64,000 nt of DNA. Source: Epiperipatus broadwayi (taxonomy: Eukaryota; Onychophora; Udeonychophora; Euonychophora; Peripatidae). The stretch is from NCBI GenBank assembly GCA_028023455.1, contig JAQFVV010012420.1, positions 3,534,001-3,598,000 on the forward strand, given 5' to 3'. Positions 37,020-47,803 of the stretch are shown piece after piece; positions within the stretch are counted from its first letter, which is position 1; every line of letters begins with the position of its first letter. The notes beneath the pieces are model-generated. The model did no database searches. It was given only the letters and a program-made list of their open reading frames with translations, and was not told the origin of the DNA. The translations under genes were made by a program, and so were the position numbers.

Positions 37020-37330
37020 TACTGGTAAATTTGTAACATTGCATACATAAAAATTGTCTATTCTGAATTGTGATTGCAATATTATTTGAACTAACTTCAA
37101 TGTAAGTTCTTTGCTTTACAGGATGATTTTAAACAAAAATAGCCATAACATTTTGTAGGAAGATTTTGGCAGAGGAGAGAAGGGTCAGTTTTTATTGCGA
37201 GATTTATAAACATTCCATACACAAAAATTATCTGTTCTGAATTGTGAGTGCAATATCATTTGTACTACCATCAGTAGAAATTGTTTGCTTTACAAGATAG
37301 TTTCAAACAAAAGTAGCCATACCATTTTTT
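37020..37330. repeat. ~174-bp tandem duplication in the 5' part of the LINE relic
   Basis: ATTGCATACATAAAAATTGT (about 37038) recurs as ATTCCATACACAAAAATTAT (about 37212). Both are followed by TTCTGAATTGTGA, TTTGCTTTACA and AAAAATAGCCATA or a close variant. The copies differ at roughly one site in six, so this is not an assembly duplicate. Confidence 0.75.
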
Positions 37331-38528
37331 AACAATGATTCTATCAATAATCATTGCAATGATATGCATTATTAGAAGAATGGTAAGTCTCCTGAAATAT
37401 AATTACATCAATATTGTAGTGAATAATTAATTTGAAAAGGATCTCCATTTTTGATTTTGATTTATGCTCAATGTTAAGTTGAAAGCATTTTGTTATTTAC
37501 TACGTAAAAACAAATATTGCTCTATAGTGAGTATATCTTGCACTTCAGTTGTTCTAATTTTTAAAATCACATTAATATTTAAGAAAGAAGAAAAACTATC
37601 CAAAGTTGAACTGGTTTTAGATATATATATATATAGCTCATTAATTAACATTGGTTTAGATTAAAAATTTGGAATGCTTGAACTATCAGATTACCAATTT
37701 GAATATCTGACTACTGAATGTGTCTTACTGTAACAATGTACTTCCTGCTATAATAAAGCTGTTACTGAACACTATTTGCTTGGATTATCATCTTGATACC
37801 ATTGGCTTTTTCAACTAAGAGTGAAATAGGAGACATCCCTGATATTTTATTAGTGTCTGGTAGAAAATTCATTTAATATTTGTATTATCTGTTTATTAAT
37901 ATTATTATTTTGGTGTTATTTTTTTCTATAGTTTATTGCTATTTTATATTTAAAAAGTTTTTCACTGTATATTGGTTAGTATGTCTGCTTGTCTTGCCCG
38001 TAAATTGGAATTTGATTTCAAACTGGGTGAACTTTGGAATTTTTCAATTAATAAACAGATGTAGAATGTTTTTTTCAGGTAACTCAGTTGACAATTCAGC
38101 AATCATCACTGAATTAATATCTAACTTCTTAGCTATAGAGTAGTGGTCTCAAACTGATTGTATGCTAAAAATAAAAATATGATTGTAGTATGATGCAGCC
38201 TTCAGTATAGATAAGGAAATATTATATTCCTTTGAATTCTGAGCTCATGATTGCCATTAGCTTATTCATTAGTGGTTTTTAATATATAGAAGTAGTTTAT
38301 TAATCACGCATTTACTATTTAAATACTTTTTTTTTCATTAATGTTTTTAAAAAAGATATAAGAAAGTTAATTATAAATGCATAAATTTAAATAAATAAAT
38401 TTGATAGTTTTTAAATTAAAGTTTACAGAGAATTTAGGTTTTTCTAATATGAAATAATAATCATAATTGAATACCATTTTGTACACTGTTAATATTTTGC
38501 TTTATTTTCTCTATTTTCATTTTTGAAG
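37331..38528. other. Probable intron or intergenic, nothing recognised
   Basis: Upstream of the first recognised exon. Hydrophobic A/T-driven frames (37464-37664, 37880-38143) lack motifs. A minus-strand stretch near 37870-37760 is partly open (KISGMSPISLLVEKANG) but not identifiable. Confidence 0.4.
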
Positions 38529-38763
38529 AAAATATCTTCGTGACATGGATCGGACATATCTTGCAAAACAAGCATTTCATCTTTGCATTTTAGCATTGCA
38601 TAATCAAATGGATCACGTTAAACAAGAGAGAGAATTTGAAAAAAGACAGAAAGTTCTATTAGAAGTTTATAAAGTCTGGCAACATGCTCTAAAACTAAAC
38701 ACTGCTGTTAATCAAGTTAATGAACTTCTTATTGATTTATATAAAATATGCCGGAAAAATAAG
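38529..38763 (+). CDS. Host gene exon 1 of 3 seen (protein not recognised)
   Basis: The acceptor is ..TTTTGAAG at 38521-38528 and the donor AAT AAG|GTTTGT at 38764. The exon enters with one base completing a codon, then reads KYLRDMDRTYLAKQAFHLC.. through QHALKLNTAVNQVNELLIDL to ICRKNK, 78 codons without a stop. The peptide is hydrophilic and helical in character, with heptad-like Leu spacing and a charged stretch (KQEREFEKRQK). The downstream exon joins in phase 0. The internal ATG at 38545 is not needed as a start. It lacks transposon motifs and keeps varied codon use, so I take it as a real gene. Family unknown. Confidence 0.8.
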
Positions 38764-38855
38764 GTTTGTTTTATTTTTAACTTTTTTTTTTGCTTATTTT
38801 TAAAAAAAACAGTGAAAACATTTTGCATATAATTTTTGTTTTCTCATTTTTGTAG

Positions 38856-38927
38856 AACGATGCTGGTAATGCAAGTATTGATGTAGTAATTCGTTATTGT
38901 CAAATGCAGGAGAAAAAAATTTCTCAA
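38856..38927 (+). CDS. Host gene exon 2 of 3 seen
   Basis: A 72-bp exon (24 codons, phase 0 at both ends) sits between acceptor TTTTTGTAG and donor CTCAA|GTAAGT. It reads NDAGNASIDVVIRYCQMQEK.. with no stop and continues the reading phase of 38529-38763 across a 92-bp intron. The short intron, consensus sites and preserved phase are the strongest gene evidence in the window. Confidence 0.8.
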
Positions 38928-39327
38928 GTAAGTGGTTAAATACCTTAGTTTATAGTTTATAAAGATGTACTTTATAAGTTCAATTTTGGTAAAACATTAA
39001 TTATAAATTACATAATATAGCACAAATGTTTCTATATCAAGATTAACAGCTTTAATTTTTTTGTCTTGAAAATTAAAATTCATTCCTTTGGGATGGAATC
39101 CAGGAAATTTTTTTTTTTTTTGAATTTGGGTATAATATAAATGTCCAAAATAACATTACCAAGCTGGCAATAAGTTAACAGTAGATTAAAAACACTATTA
39201 TTATTGGTGGGGGGGGGGGAATAATTTGCCTTATACATAAAGATAGAATAAATAAAACCATTACTAGCTGGAATTGAAATATAAAATATCAATATTGCCA
39301 AATGCTAAATTATTTCAACAGTGCTAC

Positions 39328-39402
39328 CTGTGAGACAAACAAAATCTGAATAAAGCAGCAATATCTATGTTGCTTTATTCAAACTTTATGTTTGTCTCAC
39401 AG
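39328..39402. repeat. Intronic hairpin, ~30-bp arms
   Basis: CTGTGAGACAAACA..CTGAATAAAGCA is mirrored by TGCTTTATTCAAACTTTATG and TTTGTCTCACAG around a ~13-bp loop. One arm carries a short insertion. It would form a stable RNA stem in the intron. Confidence 0.8.
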
Positions 39403-39820
39403 ATAACAGCTGTTTAAATAGTTTAACTCTTGGTACAAATAATGAAATTGTGGGAGAATGAAAGTGGATTCTTGGTTTTATGCTAGGTTTGGGAAAATAT
39501 AAGGGGAATTTAGATATAAAGGTTATAGATTTGACAAAGATTATGTTGTGAAATGGGATGGAGCAGAATAGAGAAGAATATGGGAAAAACTTAAGGTTGG
39601 GGAATGGAAAGGGAAGGTGAGGTGGCTAACAGGTTTCTCTGGGCATAGTGGCTGAGAGATTTCGGACTCCGAAAAAGGGTGAAGCCACAGTGCATAACAT
39701 CACATCACTTGATATATTTTATAAAAGTAGAAACATTTGAAGAAAAACTAATGAATAGAAATGAAAGGAAATAAAACATGACAGAATGATTTTAAATTTT
39801 GTAATGAATTTATCACATTA

Positions 39821-39948
39821 TAGCTCTTGAATTGACGTTTAGAAAATCCTTGATTATATTGCTTATCTTTGATCATTTGATTTATAGCTCTTGAATTGAC
39901 GTTTAGAAAATCCTTGATTATATTGCTTATCTTTGATCATTTGATTTC
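39821..39948. repeat. Perfect 64-bp tandem duplication
   Basis: TAGCTCTTGAATTGACGTTT at 39821 repeats at 39885, and the two units appear identical over 64 bp to ATCATTTGATTT. The identity implies a very recent duplication or an assembly stutter. Confidence 0.85.
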
Positions 39949-40482
39949 TTAATATTTAATAAAGAGATAATACTTTTTTTTTTTTTAGTTTACAACTTCA
40001 GTTTCTATAACATTTTTTTTCCTTCTTATAAATCTATGGTTAAGACATTTGTTACCCCCCCCCCATTAATTACAGAGTTTCAAGTTCCAAATACTCCATT
40101 TCTAACTGTCATAATCATTCATATTAAAGATCATAATTGTTTCATAGATAAATTATATATTACTGGCTTATAATTGTTTATAAATTAAATTATTTTTTAT
40201 AATTTTTGATAAATGCATATCAGTAATAAAAATAATAGATCAATTTATTATCACTCCAAATAATATCTAGATTAATCATTCCATTTTTGCATGCTACGTA
40301 TACTTGGGAAAGTTTTCCTTAATTATTATCAAATATTATTAGCTATTTACATATTTGTTTGTTTAATTTTTAAAGCACAATATTCCTTCCTAATATTATC
40401 AAAGTATTTCTCACAAGGATATATATATATATAATGTATGTGTTGCATTATCTTATTAAATAAAGAAAATTTTTCTTTACAG

Positions 40483-40681
40483 ATTCATGGAGACAGTATT
40501 AGATATACTACATTCAATACAGGTTATTCCTCTCTTATCAATCCTATTCAGTTAATAGGCTCTGAAGGAATGGTAGCAACAACTAGTAGTGGTCTTGAGA
40601 TGTCCACCAGACCTAGACGATCAAGTTATCTTGATGGTGGAGGGACATCTGAAGTTGCCTGTTCAAATATGATGTCTGAGG
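40483..40681 (+). CDS. Host gene exon 3 of 3 seen
   Basis: The acceptor is TTTTTCTTTACAG and the probable donor GAGG|GTAAGA at 40682. It reads IHGDSIRYTTFNTGYSSLIN, then a Ser/Thr/Gly-rich segment (VATTSSGLEMSTRPRRSSYL, GGGTSEVA), 66 codons plus one base. The low-complexity second half suggests a disordered linker with a basic RPRRSS patch. If the donor is skipped, the frame runs 13 more codons to TGA at 40720-40722. The donor matches consensus better than an end there. No further exon was found downstream in this window. Confidence 0.75.
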
Positions 40682-41569
40682 GTAAGATCCCTGAGACCCT
40701 TGTCTTAAAATACAATGAATGAAAATGCTGCATGAGCGTCCTACCCCTATATACAGTTGAGTATTGCTTTCTTCTCTTTACTTTGGTTGCAAGGTTGAAA
40801 TTTTATATTAGCATATTAAAGTGCATATTTAGAATGAAAAATAGATAATTACAGATAATAATAATTATTTATCAAAATATAATAGGTGGTGTGATATGGC
40901 AAAAGAAATTAGTTTTTTATGAAGACATAATAATCAGTAAATTTGAGATTTCCAAATTACTAAAAATTGCAACTTATTCATATCTTTGAGTTTATCCATT
41001 TGTTAAACATTTGTGGCTATTTTAATCCTAACATTAAAATGCTAAATTAGTTTTGATAAATTTCTAAATAATATTAGAATATTTCATTAATTCCTATTGG
41101 ATTCCAAATAATGTAAGTCGATATAAAATCATTGGGGACAGAAAGTGATAATACAATATAAATATGCCGTTTCCTCTGATCATGAGATATGAAGTAGAAA
41201 CTTAAAAGGCTTAGGACAAGCAAAGAGTCATTCAAACAGGAAAAATCATTATGAAGCTGATCCTCCTCATTATGATGGCTATTACATGCTAATGTTTCAA
41301 TAATATCTGTAGTTATTTTTTTTCAAGACAGAAATAACTGCATAATGTAATATAGCTTGGAAATATTATTGAAAGTTGTGGAACTATATTAGTCACAATA
41401 ATAATCAAAATCATCTGTATACTGATCTTGGTACTTCATGAATAATCTCGTACCTGTCCTCATTCGTGGAAAAACTTAAAAAAAAAATTTAACATGTTTT
41501 ATTTATAAAAATATTCCATTTAAATATTTATATACATTTATTTATGCATATGTCATATACCAATTATTT
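40682..41569. other. Probable intron, nothing recognised
   Basis: Starts at the exon 3 donor. No acceptor-flanked open segment was identified before RTE copy D. Confidence 0.45.
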
Positions 41570-43607
41570 TATCATTATCATCATTGTTTTCAACCTTTAT
41601 CGATTCATTATAGGATGAAGGTCTCCAAGTTTAATTCAGTTTCTTCAATCTCTAGCTTCTCCACATCACTCCAGCAAACTTCCTTATTTCATTCATCTAT
41701 CTTACATGTCTTTTTTAAGGTCTTTTACATTCTCTTGGGATTCTTGGGATCCAATTTAAGATTTCGACTGCATATCTCTTATTATCTCTTCTAACAATAT
41801 GTCTAGCTTAGCTCCAATTCAATTTCTTAATTCTTTCATTGATGTCAGTAATAACTATTATTCTTTCACCCATTTTTGATCAATTCTTATTACTCCTAAC
41901 ATATAACTCTCCATTTGTCATTTAGTAGTCTGAAGGGTCTGTATTGCTTTACCATTAAGTGTCGAACTCTCTGATCTATAAGTAAGAACTGGTAAAACAC
42001 ATTTATTAAAAACCTTTCTTTTCAAACACATAGGCATATTCTTTTTAATATTAAATTAACCCTAACAAAACATTTCATCCATGTTTTCATCTGTATTAAT
42101 AATGTGATGGAGGGATTTGTAGCTGTTAACTTCTAATTCATCTGAGAAAATCCATATCAACATTATTTTAGACTTTTTAGCATTTTTCTTGAGTCCTATT
42201 TTTTTGCTTTTATCTGATAACTCTTGCAACATTTCATGAAGCTTTGAAGCATTATTTGCAAAAAGAATCACATCATCTGCAAAAATCTAAATAATTTAAA
42301 TAATCTCCATTTTTTTTATTCCTTTAGCTTTTCATTTTAATTCACAAAATACTTTTTATAAAGCTGTGATAAAAAGGTTAGGAAATATGGAATTACCCTG
42401 TCATACATTCTTCTCAATATTAATTTCTTCATATCACTAGGTAATCTAATTGTTGTTGTTGCATTTTGATAAATATTTTTCAGAATATGATATCTCAGGT
42501 GTGTATCTTAATGATCCAAAGATTTAATCACTGTGAAAAAGTTTATAAAATCAAATATTTCATAATCTACTAATCTAAAGCATAATAGCAATATAGATTC
42601 ATTATTTTTTTCTATAACTTCTCTCAATATTTGGATGTGATCCACTGTGCCAAAACTACTTTTAAATCCAGATTGTTCTTTGGTTTGTTACAATCTAAAA
42701 ATCGCTATAGACTAGTTATAATTATCCTGGTAAAAATTTTATATTGATCTGATTAAAGACTAATAGATCTGTAATTTCTATTATCTTCTTTATCATATTT
42801 CTCAAAATATCAATATTACTACTGAACTTCAATCTTCCATTCATTTAATACAACTTTATTATTTAAACATTTTATATATAACTTATCCAATAATTTTATC
42901 ATTACTTCATCTACTTCTTTTATTATTTCAAATATAGTTCCATAATCTCCTGGAGCTTTTCTCTTTTTCATCAATTTAATTATATGTCTTAATTCTTCAT
43001 TTAAAATTCTGGACCAGTCAGATATAATGATTGCAGAGGATACTTTTCTTTATTGCTATATGATATCTCTGTTTTTAGTAATAGGTTCCATTTTTCTTTG
43101 TATTGAGGAAACAAATTTCCTAACTATACCAAGATGTTGCTTTACATTTTTGAGACTTTTATTCTCTTCAATAGCTTTCTTTGCTAATTCATAATTATAT
43201 TTTCTTATATTGCTATTAGCTCTTTTTTGTATCATTTTACAACTCTAGATGTTCAATTCTTTTTAAGTACTTTAATTGATTTTGGGAAATCTGTTTGTTT
43301 GTTAACTTTTGATCTTTTTCAAGTTAGAATGAAATTTTAAAATCAAGGTTTAGTATATTTAAATTCAATAGAATTGCGTGAAAATTGATATACAAGTAAG
43401 TTATATCACTGTAATCCATTTAAAACACTTATCTTTTTAGTATGTCAACTAGTTTGATAACAGAGGCAGGAAAAATATTCAATAATTTCATGTTTTGCAG
43501 TTAACAATCATTCTTAGAAATTACATTTGTTTTAAATCATAGTGAGAGAGCAGTTTAATTTTTTTTCTTTCAATTTAATATTTTTTAAACCATTTTAAAC
43601 TCTTAAT

Positions 43608-43915
43608 TTATATATCATTTTTACTATTTGTACATAATTATATATGTATAATAAATTATTAACTAAGTTTTTTATTTCAAACTGTTACTATTTTTATTTT
43701 AAAACAATTATTTTTTTTAAAAGTCAACTAGAAAAATCACATTATTTAAAACAATTGTGAAGAGTTAAAAAAGATCATGAATTTTTTTTTTAGCATTTTT
43801 TTAAAAAAACAATTGTTTTATAATAAAAATAAATCCATCACTTGAAATAGAAAACTTATTTATTGATTTATTATATATTTATAATTATGTATACATACTA
43901 AATGTAATACATTAA
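43608..43915. repeat. Imperfect inverted repeat, ~105-bp arms
   Basis: TTTATTTCAAACTGTTACTA and TTTTATTTTAAAACAATT on the left pair with AACAATTGTTTTATAATAAA and CACTTGAAATAGAAA on the right. Weaker pairing continues outward through TGTATAATAAATTA / TAATTATGTATACATA. Diverged A/T-rich direct repeats follow to about 44110 (CATTAAGAGTATA units). Confidence 0.6.
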
Positions 43916-44235
43916 GAGTATAAAATAAAAATTCATATAACATTAAGAGTATATATATTAACTTACTGCAGAAATATCTAATGATATAAATATTCTATAT
44001 ATGTGATATTTATTTAAAGTCAAATTATATGTATTAAGTGAAGTTCATTTACAATATATGCACATGTATTATTATGTACACATTCTAAATATGATATATA
44101 CATAAGGAGTTTACATTTTAACTTATAGCATAAATATCTAGTGATTGATATATATCAACTATAAGAGTCCAGTCACTTTAAAGTATTTTATAGTTGCACA
44201 TTTTCATTTACTGTGTCAATATTAAAAGCATAAAA

Positions 44236-44551
44236 ATAATAGATAATTTTTTTTAATATTAAATGCTTTTATTGACTGTGCTTAAAAAGAAATAAAATAC
44301 TTGTTTCTTCAACCACAATTGGAGTTTTTAGATTTAAACTCAAATAAAAGCATGAGGGGGGTATCCATAAATTCATTAATCCCTATTTTTTTAAAACAAG
44401 GGGATTGACTTAATTAATTTCTGGAACCCTCATATTTTTATTTTAAGCGAAATCTAAAAACTTCGATTGTGGTTAAAGAAACAATTATTTTTTTCTTTTT
44501 TAGTGAACAGTGAGTAAAAGCATTTAATATAAAAATATTTTTTGTCTATTA
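44236..44551. repeat. Fold-back element, ~150-bp arms
   Basis: The left arm carries ATTAAATGCTTTTATTGACTG, CTTGTTTCTTCAACCACAAT and GTTTTTAGATTT. The right arm carries the inverse (ATTGTGGTTAAAGAAACAAT, then AAAGCATTTAATAT). The inner edges GGGGTATCCATAAATTCATT and AATTAATTTCTGGAACCC also pair. Arm identity is roughly four in five by eye. Its right end coincides with the edge of the insertion in RTE copy D. Confidence 0.75.
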
Positions 44552-45150
44552 TTAATGGATCATTTTTATATTTTAATATTCTTATTTTCTTTATACATTA
44601 TCTTGTCTCAATAGAAAATTTATTAACAAATTGTTGTTTTTTGTCCCAGCCATCTTTGTTGCAGTTCTTAATAATGTAACAGTCATCTTTCTTTTGATTT
44701 CATTCAAGTATGAACCATCTTCAAAGTCAGTTAATATTTCAAAACTATTTGTTCTAATTTATCTTTATTGGAATGTTTCTGAAGATTAGGAATATCAAAT
44801 GTGAATACTGGTTTTTTAAATAATTTTTCCTCTCTAATTTCTCACTAATCGATATCATTTTTTGTTGAATCTTTTTTGAAGTATATATTTCCTATTAGTC
44901 AAAATATAATCCAATTTTGTTATAACTTCATTTGAATATTTCCATGTCCATTTCTGTTTAATATTTTTCTCAATGAAAAGTTAGAATGTACAAATTTTAT
45001 TTAATTTGCAAACTTCACAAGTCTGTCCTTGTTTACCAGTGTTTTTAGTCTGATCAAATTTTGTAAATTCATATAAAAATACTCGACCTCATCATAAGGA
45101 GAACTTATTGGGGCATAACCTGAATTATCTGCATTTGCTATCTTACATTA

Positions 45151-45353
45151 AAATTGTAATTAATAATTTGTTAAGTGCATACTCATTATGTAAATAATAT
45201 ATATTAAGGCTATAACCTTAAGATTAGGCTTCTATATGCAACAGTAGGGACTTCTACAAATCTTAACACAAGATTAAACTTTGTCAAGAGCATGTTAAGA
45301 TTTGTAGAGGTCCCTACTATCGCATCTCGGTGTATAGTCTAGCCTTAATATAT
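45151..45353. mobile_element. 203-bp MITE-like insertion with 11-bp target duplication
   Basis: ATCTTACATTA occurs directly on both sides (45140-45150 and 45354-45364), and RTE text resumes after the second copy. From 45199 the insert is a hairpin: ATATATTAAGGCTATA and GTAGGGACTTCTACAAATCT against AGATTTGTAGAGGTCCCTAC and TAGCCTTAATATAT. An 11-bp duplication is longer than Tc1/mariner (2) or hAT (8) and nearer to Mutator-like or retro-insertion values. No ORF. Confidence 0.75.
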
Positions 45354-45400
45354 ATCTTACATTAAGTTGAAAAACTAATCATTAGGATAAAAATATAAAC

Positions 45401-46439
45401 TGCTGAAAAAAAAAAATATGTATTAACAAATAATTTTCTTCTTCTTCCTTTTCCTATGTATTGATAAAGTGTTTAAGAAAGTTGTAAATGGTATGATATG
45501 AATTAACAAAATGAATAAATTATATATATGTGTGAAATATTGATGATCTTAGCAATAAATGTCTTTTTTTTTTATCACTTTGTTAATTTTTTTATTTTTA
45601 TTTTTGAGGCACATTTTGAGACATAATGTTTTTTTACAAACTGTCTTATGAAGGTAAAATTTTAGAAAGAAGTCTGAAAGTTAGGCTGGCGATTATTTGC
45701 AAGTATAAAAAGAATAATTCAGTTTAGAATGACATGGCTGGAGTGATAAAGCATAATTTTTAGAAATTGATTATATTTTCATTTTTATATTTAATTCTGT
45801 TTTTTATCATCATTAACTGTTTCCCCCAAATAATATGCCCAATTTACTTTCTATTCTATTTCAATAAATTTATCTCATTTTTAATTATTAATTTCACCAT
45901 TGCGACCCATTTCTATTCAAAAAATTAAACAATTCACCTTTCTTGTTACTGTTACAATGCTTATTTTATTAAAATTAATCAACCTTTCATTTCTGATTGA
46001 TCAGTAGCATTCTTCAGATATCATTATTATTTTGTTATTCCAGCTGTCACTTGTTTAAATTTAAATGTCACTAAATTTAAATTCAAATTAGTGATAATTG
46101 GAAAAACTGAATTATAAGGAGCTCTGAAAAAGATTACTAATCAATCGAAACTATAAGTTTGATTAATTTTAATAATATAAGCTTTTTAATAATAATAATT
46201 TTATATTTTTTATCAATGCATAAAAAAGAATAAGTTCATTTCTGTTCTTCTTTTTCCATGGTTTTTCAAATGTCCCAAATCTTCTGTTTTTCTTATTTTA
46301 ATTGATCAAGTATTTGTCCTATTTATAAAGCAAAGATTAAAAAAAAAAACAGTATTTAACAATTTTTTTTTTTTAAAATTCTAATTTTAATGAGTTATAA
46401 TATAACTTCCTAATTTTATTAAAAACTTATTTAATTTTT
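45401..46439. other. Mostly unassigned; contains a 36-bp shared repeat
   Basis: 45464-45499 is identical to 32312-32347, the tail of the GAGCTC repeat family. Otherwise A/T-rich with no motif recognised. Confidence 0.5.
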
Positions 46440-46715
46440 ACATCTCTCACTATAATATTTTTGTCTATATTCCTATTATCAGTTTATATTCCTATTATCA
46501 GTTTATTAATGTAAAAGCATTAGCCCTATATAAATTTTTGTTCAATGATTATTATTAATCTTGTATTTTCTTCACCAGCAGTCATTGTTTTACATTTTAA
46601 ATATATTTATTTTTATCACTAATTTCATTAATCCTACTTAATATTTTATTAAGCTCATTCTCAATATCTGCAAATTCTGTTATGTCATTGGCAAAATTGG
46701 TACAGTAAATTTTCC
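46440..46715 (-). pseudogene. Reverse transcriptase scrap
   Basis: The minus strand reads NFANDITEFADIENELNKIL, which resembles the YADD-type catalytic loop and following helix of non-LTR reverse transcriptases, with the first catalytic Asp replaced by Asn. Only about 50 codons can be followed. The clade cannot be assigned. Confidence 0.4.
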
Positions 46716-47063
46716 TACAACCCAACAAAACAAAATTTATTTAGCAATAAATGTTAACCAAAGCAAAAAATACAATATTTTTTAGTAGTTATTAATTTGG
46801 ATTAGAGAGTTAAGAGGATGGCTGTGCCTCAAGTGACAATAAATGAGTTTAATATTAATAGTGCTGATGATTGGCTAATTTATCACAAGGGGATCTAAAA
46901 AAAATTTTATGAATGGGACTGTCAATGATCCCATTAAGGTTATCATGTGGTTATGTTATATCAGGCAACAAGTGATAGAAATTACAAATTGGCTGTGTGA
47001 TCACGAAGAATCAAGAAATTGCCATACAAAGTAGTAGTTAAAAAAAACTAAATAATTATTTTA

Positions 47064-47339
47064 ATGTCATGTGAAAAATTAAATAATTATTTTAGCCCCA
47101 AGCCCTCTAAGCTTGTAGCATGGCTACATTTTAGAAATAGATGGCAAAATAAAGGTGAATGCATATGTGATTATGATCAAACATTGAGCAAACTTACTAA
47201 GGATTGTAGTTATGGCTATGCATTAGAGAATAATATATTTGAACAGTTACTTTGGGGGGTGTCCAATGATAGGTTTATACAACAGTTACTGGCCTCAAGA
47301 GACTTGATGGATGAGGAGGCAATCAAAATGAGATCATAA
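47064..47339 (+). pseudogene. Gypsy-like Gag capsid region
   Basis: Capsid protein packages element RNA. The 91-codon frame contains LNNYFSPKPSKLVAWLHF, FRNRWQNKGECICDYDQTL, LTKDCSYGYAL, and LLWGVSNDRFIQQLLASRDL, matching the retrotransposon Gag order (P-x-P, R-x-Q/K, L..L..DC.F/Y, R/G-x-ND-x-IQ..LL). Upstream, ATG at 46818 opens MAVPQVTINEFNINSADDWL before a stop 27 codons in, so the N-terminus is separated by stops and frame changes. Confidence 0.85.
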
Positions 47340-47449
47340 TTGACCAATGAAAAGAGTTTCAGAATTTTACTAATAATAATGAATGTAGTGCGTTTATAAA
47401 AACTGAAAATAAATATCAGCCTGCTAAGAGTAAGATAAAGGAAATTTTT

Positions 47450-47560
47450 TGCTATTGTTATGCAAAAAAAAAGACCACATGGCAATGAAGTGTAGATTTG
47501 ATAAAGAGCATTGTAGAACCTATGGCAAAGTAGGTCATTTAGAGAAAGCATGTAGGGCTA
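47450..47560 (+). pseudogene. Gag-Pol zinc-knuckle pair (damaged)
   Basis: In one frame it reads CYCYAKKKDHMAMKC and HCRTYGKVGHLEKACR. Two CCHC knuckles normally bind nucleic acid. The spacing of the first is disturbed and the second Cys of the second knuckle is Tyr, so neither is complete. Confidence 0.75.
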
Positions 47561-47803
47561 ATGGGGAAGAAGATCATAGTATCTCGCCAACTTTTCCAAA
47601 AGAAAACAAGCAGAAAATGTGAGATTTATAATATCCAGTTTACTCATGGCAATCAAATTATGATGTCAGTGAAATTATTAAATACAGTTTTGAAAATGGA
47701 AATTGACAGTGGATCAGGTGTGTCAATGATGGCAATCACAGACTGGGGTAAATATAACAAAAAATTTTATGAACCCTCCTATATTAATGAGAAAGTAATT
47801 TGA
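47561..47803 (+). pseudogene. Gypsy-like aspartic protease region
   Basis: The 80-codon frame includes NTVLKMEIDSGSGVSMM, the active-site loop of a retrotransposon protease with DSG in place of the commoner DTG. It would cleave the polyprotein. The flap and C-terminal parts are not recognisable. The ATG at 47561 is not the natural start, because the protease is part of a longer polyprotein. Confidence 0.75.

Larger units (their letters stand above)
33540..37330 (-). mobile_element. Jockey-like LINE, decayed and split by a DNA transposon
   Basis: Read on the minus strand from 37330 to 33540, excluding 35026-36217. The order is: decayed upstream region, the linker SNHKAWSLL (about 36470), the RT entry (PESLKNVGLKS.. 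at about 35010), RT core, RT tail, and a C-terminal region with LRTTHGYHAHLLHK and QIMNHIVMDSQIYGYS. These are hallmark phrases of arthropod-type Jockey-group reverse transcriptases. Stops and frameshifts are frequent. The upstream end is not defined. Confidence 0.8.
38928..40482 (+). other. Intron 2 of the host gene, with small repeats
   Basis: This 1.56-kb intron contains a hairpin (39328-39402), a 64-bp tandem duplication (39821-39948), a G11 run (39209-39219) and a C10 run (40055-40064). An open, purine-rich segment near 39430-39700 has no coding motif. Confidence 0.65.
43267..44551. mobile_element. Composite insertion in RTE copy D, TTAA at both edges
   Basis: LINE text is continuous if this block is removed. 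TTAA stands at both borders (43263-43266 and 44552-44555), compatible with a TTAA target duplication as in piggyBac-type insertion, though TTAA is frequent in such DNA. The two ends are not inverse of each other, so the block may be a pile-up of several elements, including the fold-backs at 43608-43915 and 44236-44551. No transposase frame is seen. Confidence 0.55.
41570..45400 (-). mobile_element. RTE-like LINE, copy D (two later insertions)
   Basis: The minus strand matches copies A and C in order. A trinucleotide-like tail lies at 41571-41589 (ATCATTATCATCATTG). The C-terminal and RT region runs to about 43262, RTE sequence resumes at 44556 (AATGGATCATTTTTATA, as in copy A near 7081), then endonuclease to 45139, then a last piece after 45364. 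Foreign DNA occupies 43267-44551 and 45151-45353. Coding is broken (for example the short frame 42062-42271 with ELEVNSYKSLHHI). Confidence 0.85.

Noticed and set aside
47216-47551. 111-codon minus-strand frame
   Set aside because: It is antisense to the Gypsy-like Gag and zinc-knuckle region, which is recognisable on the plus strand.
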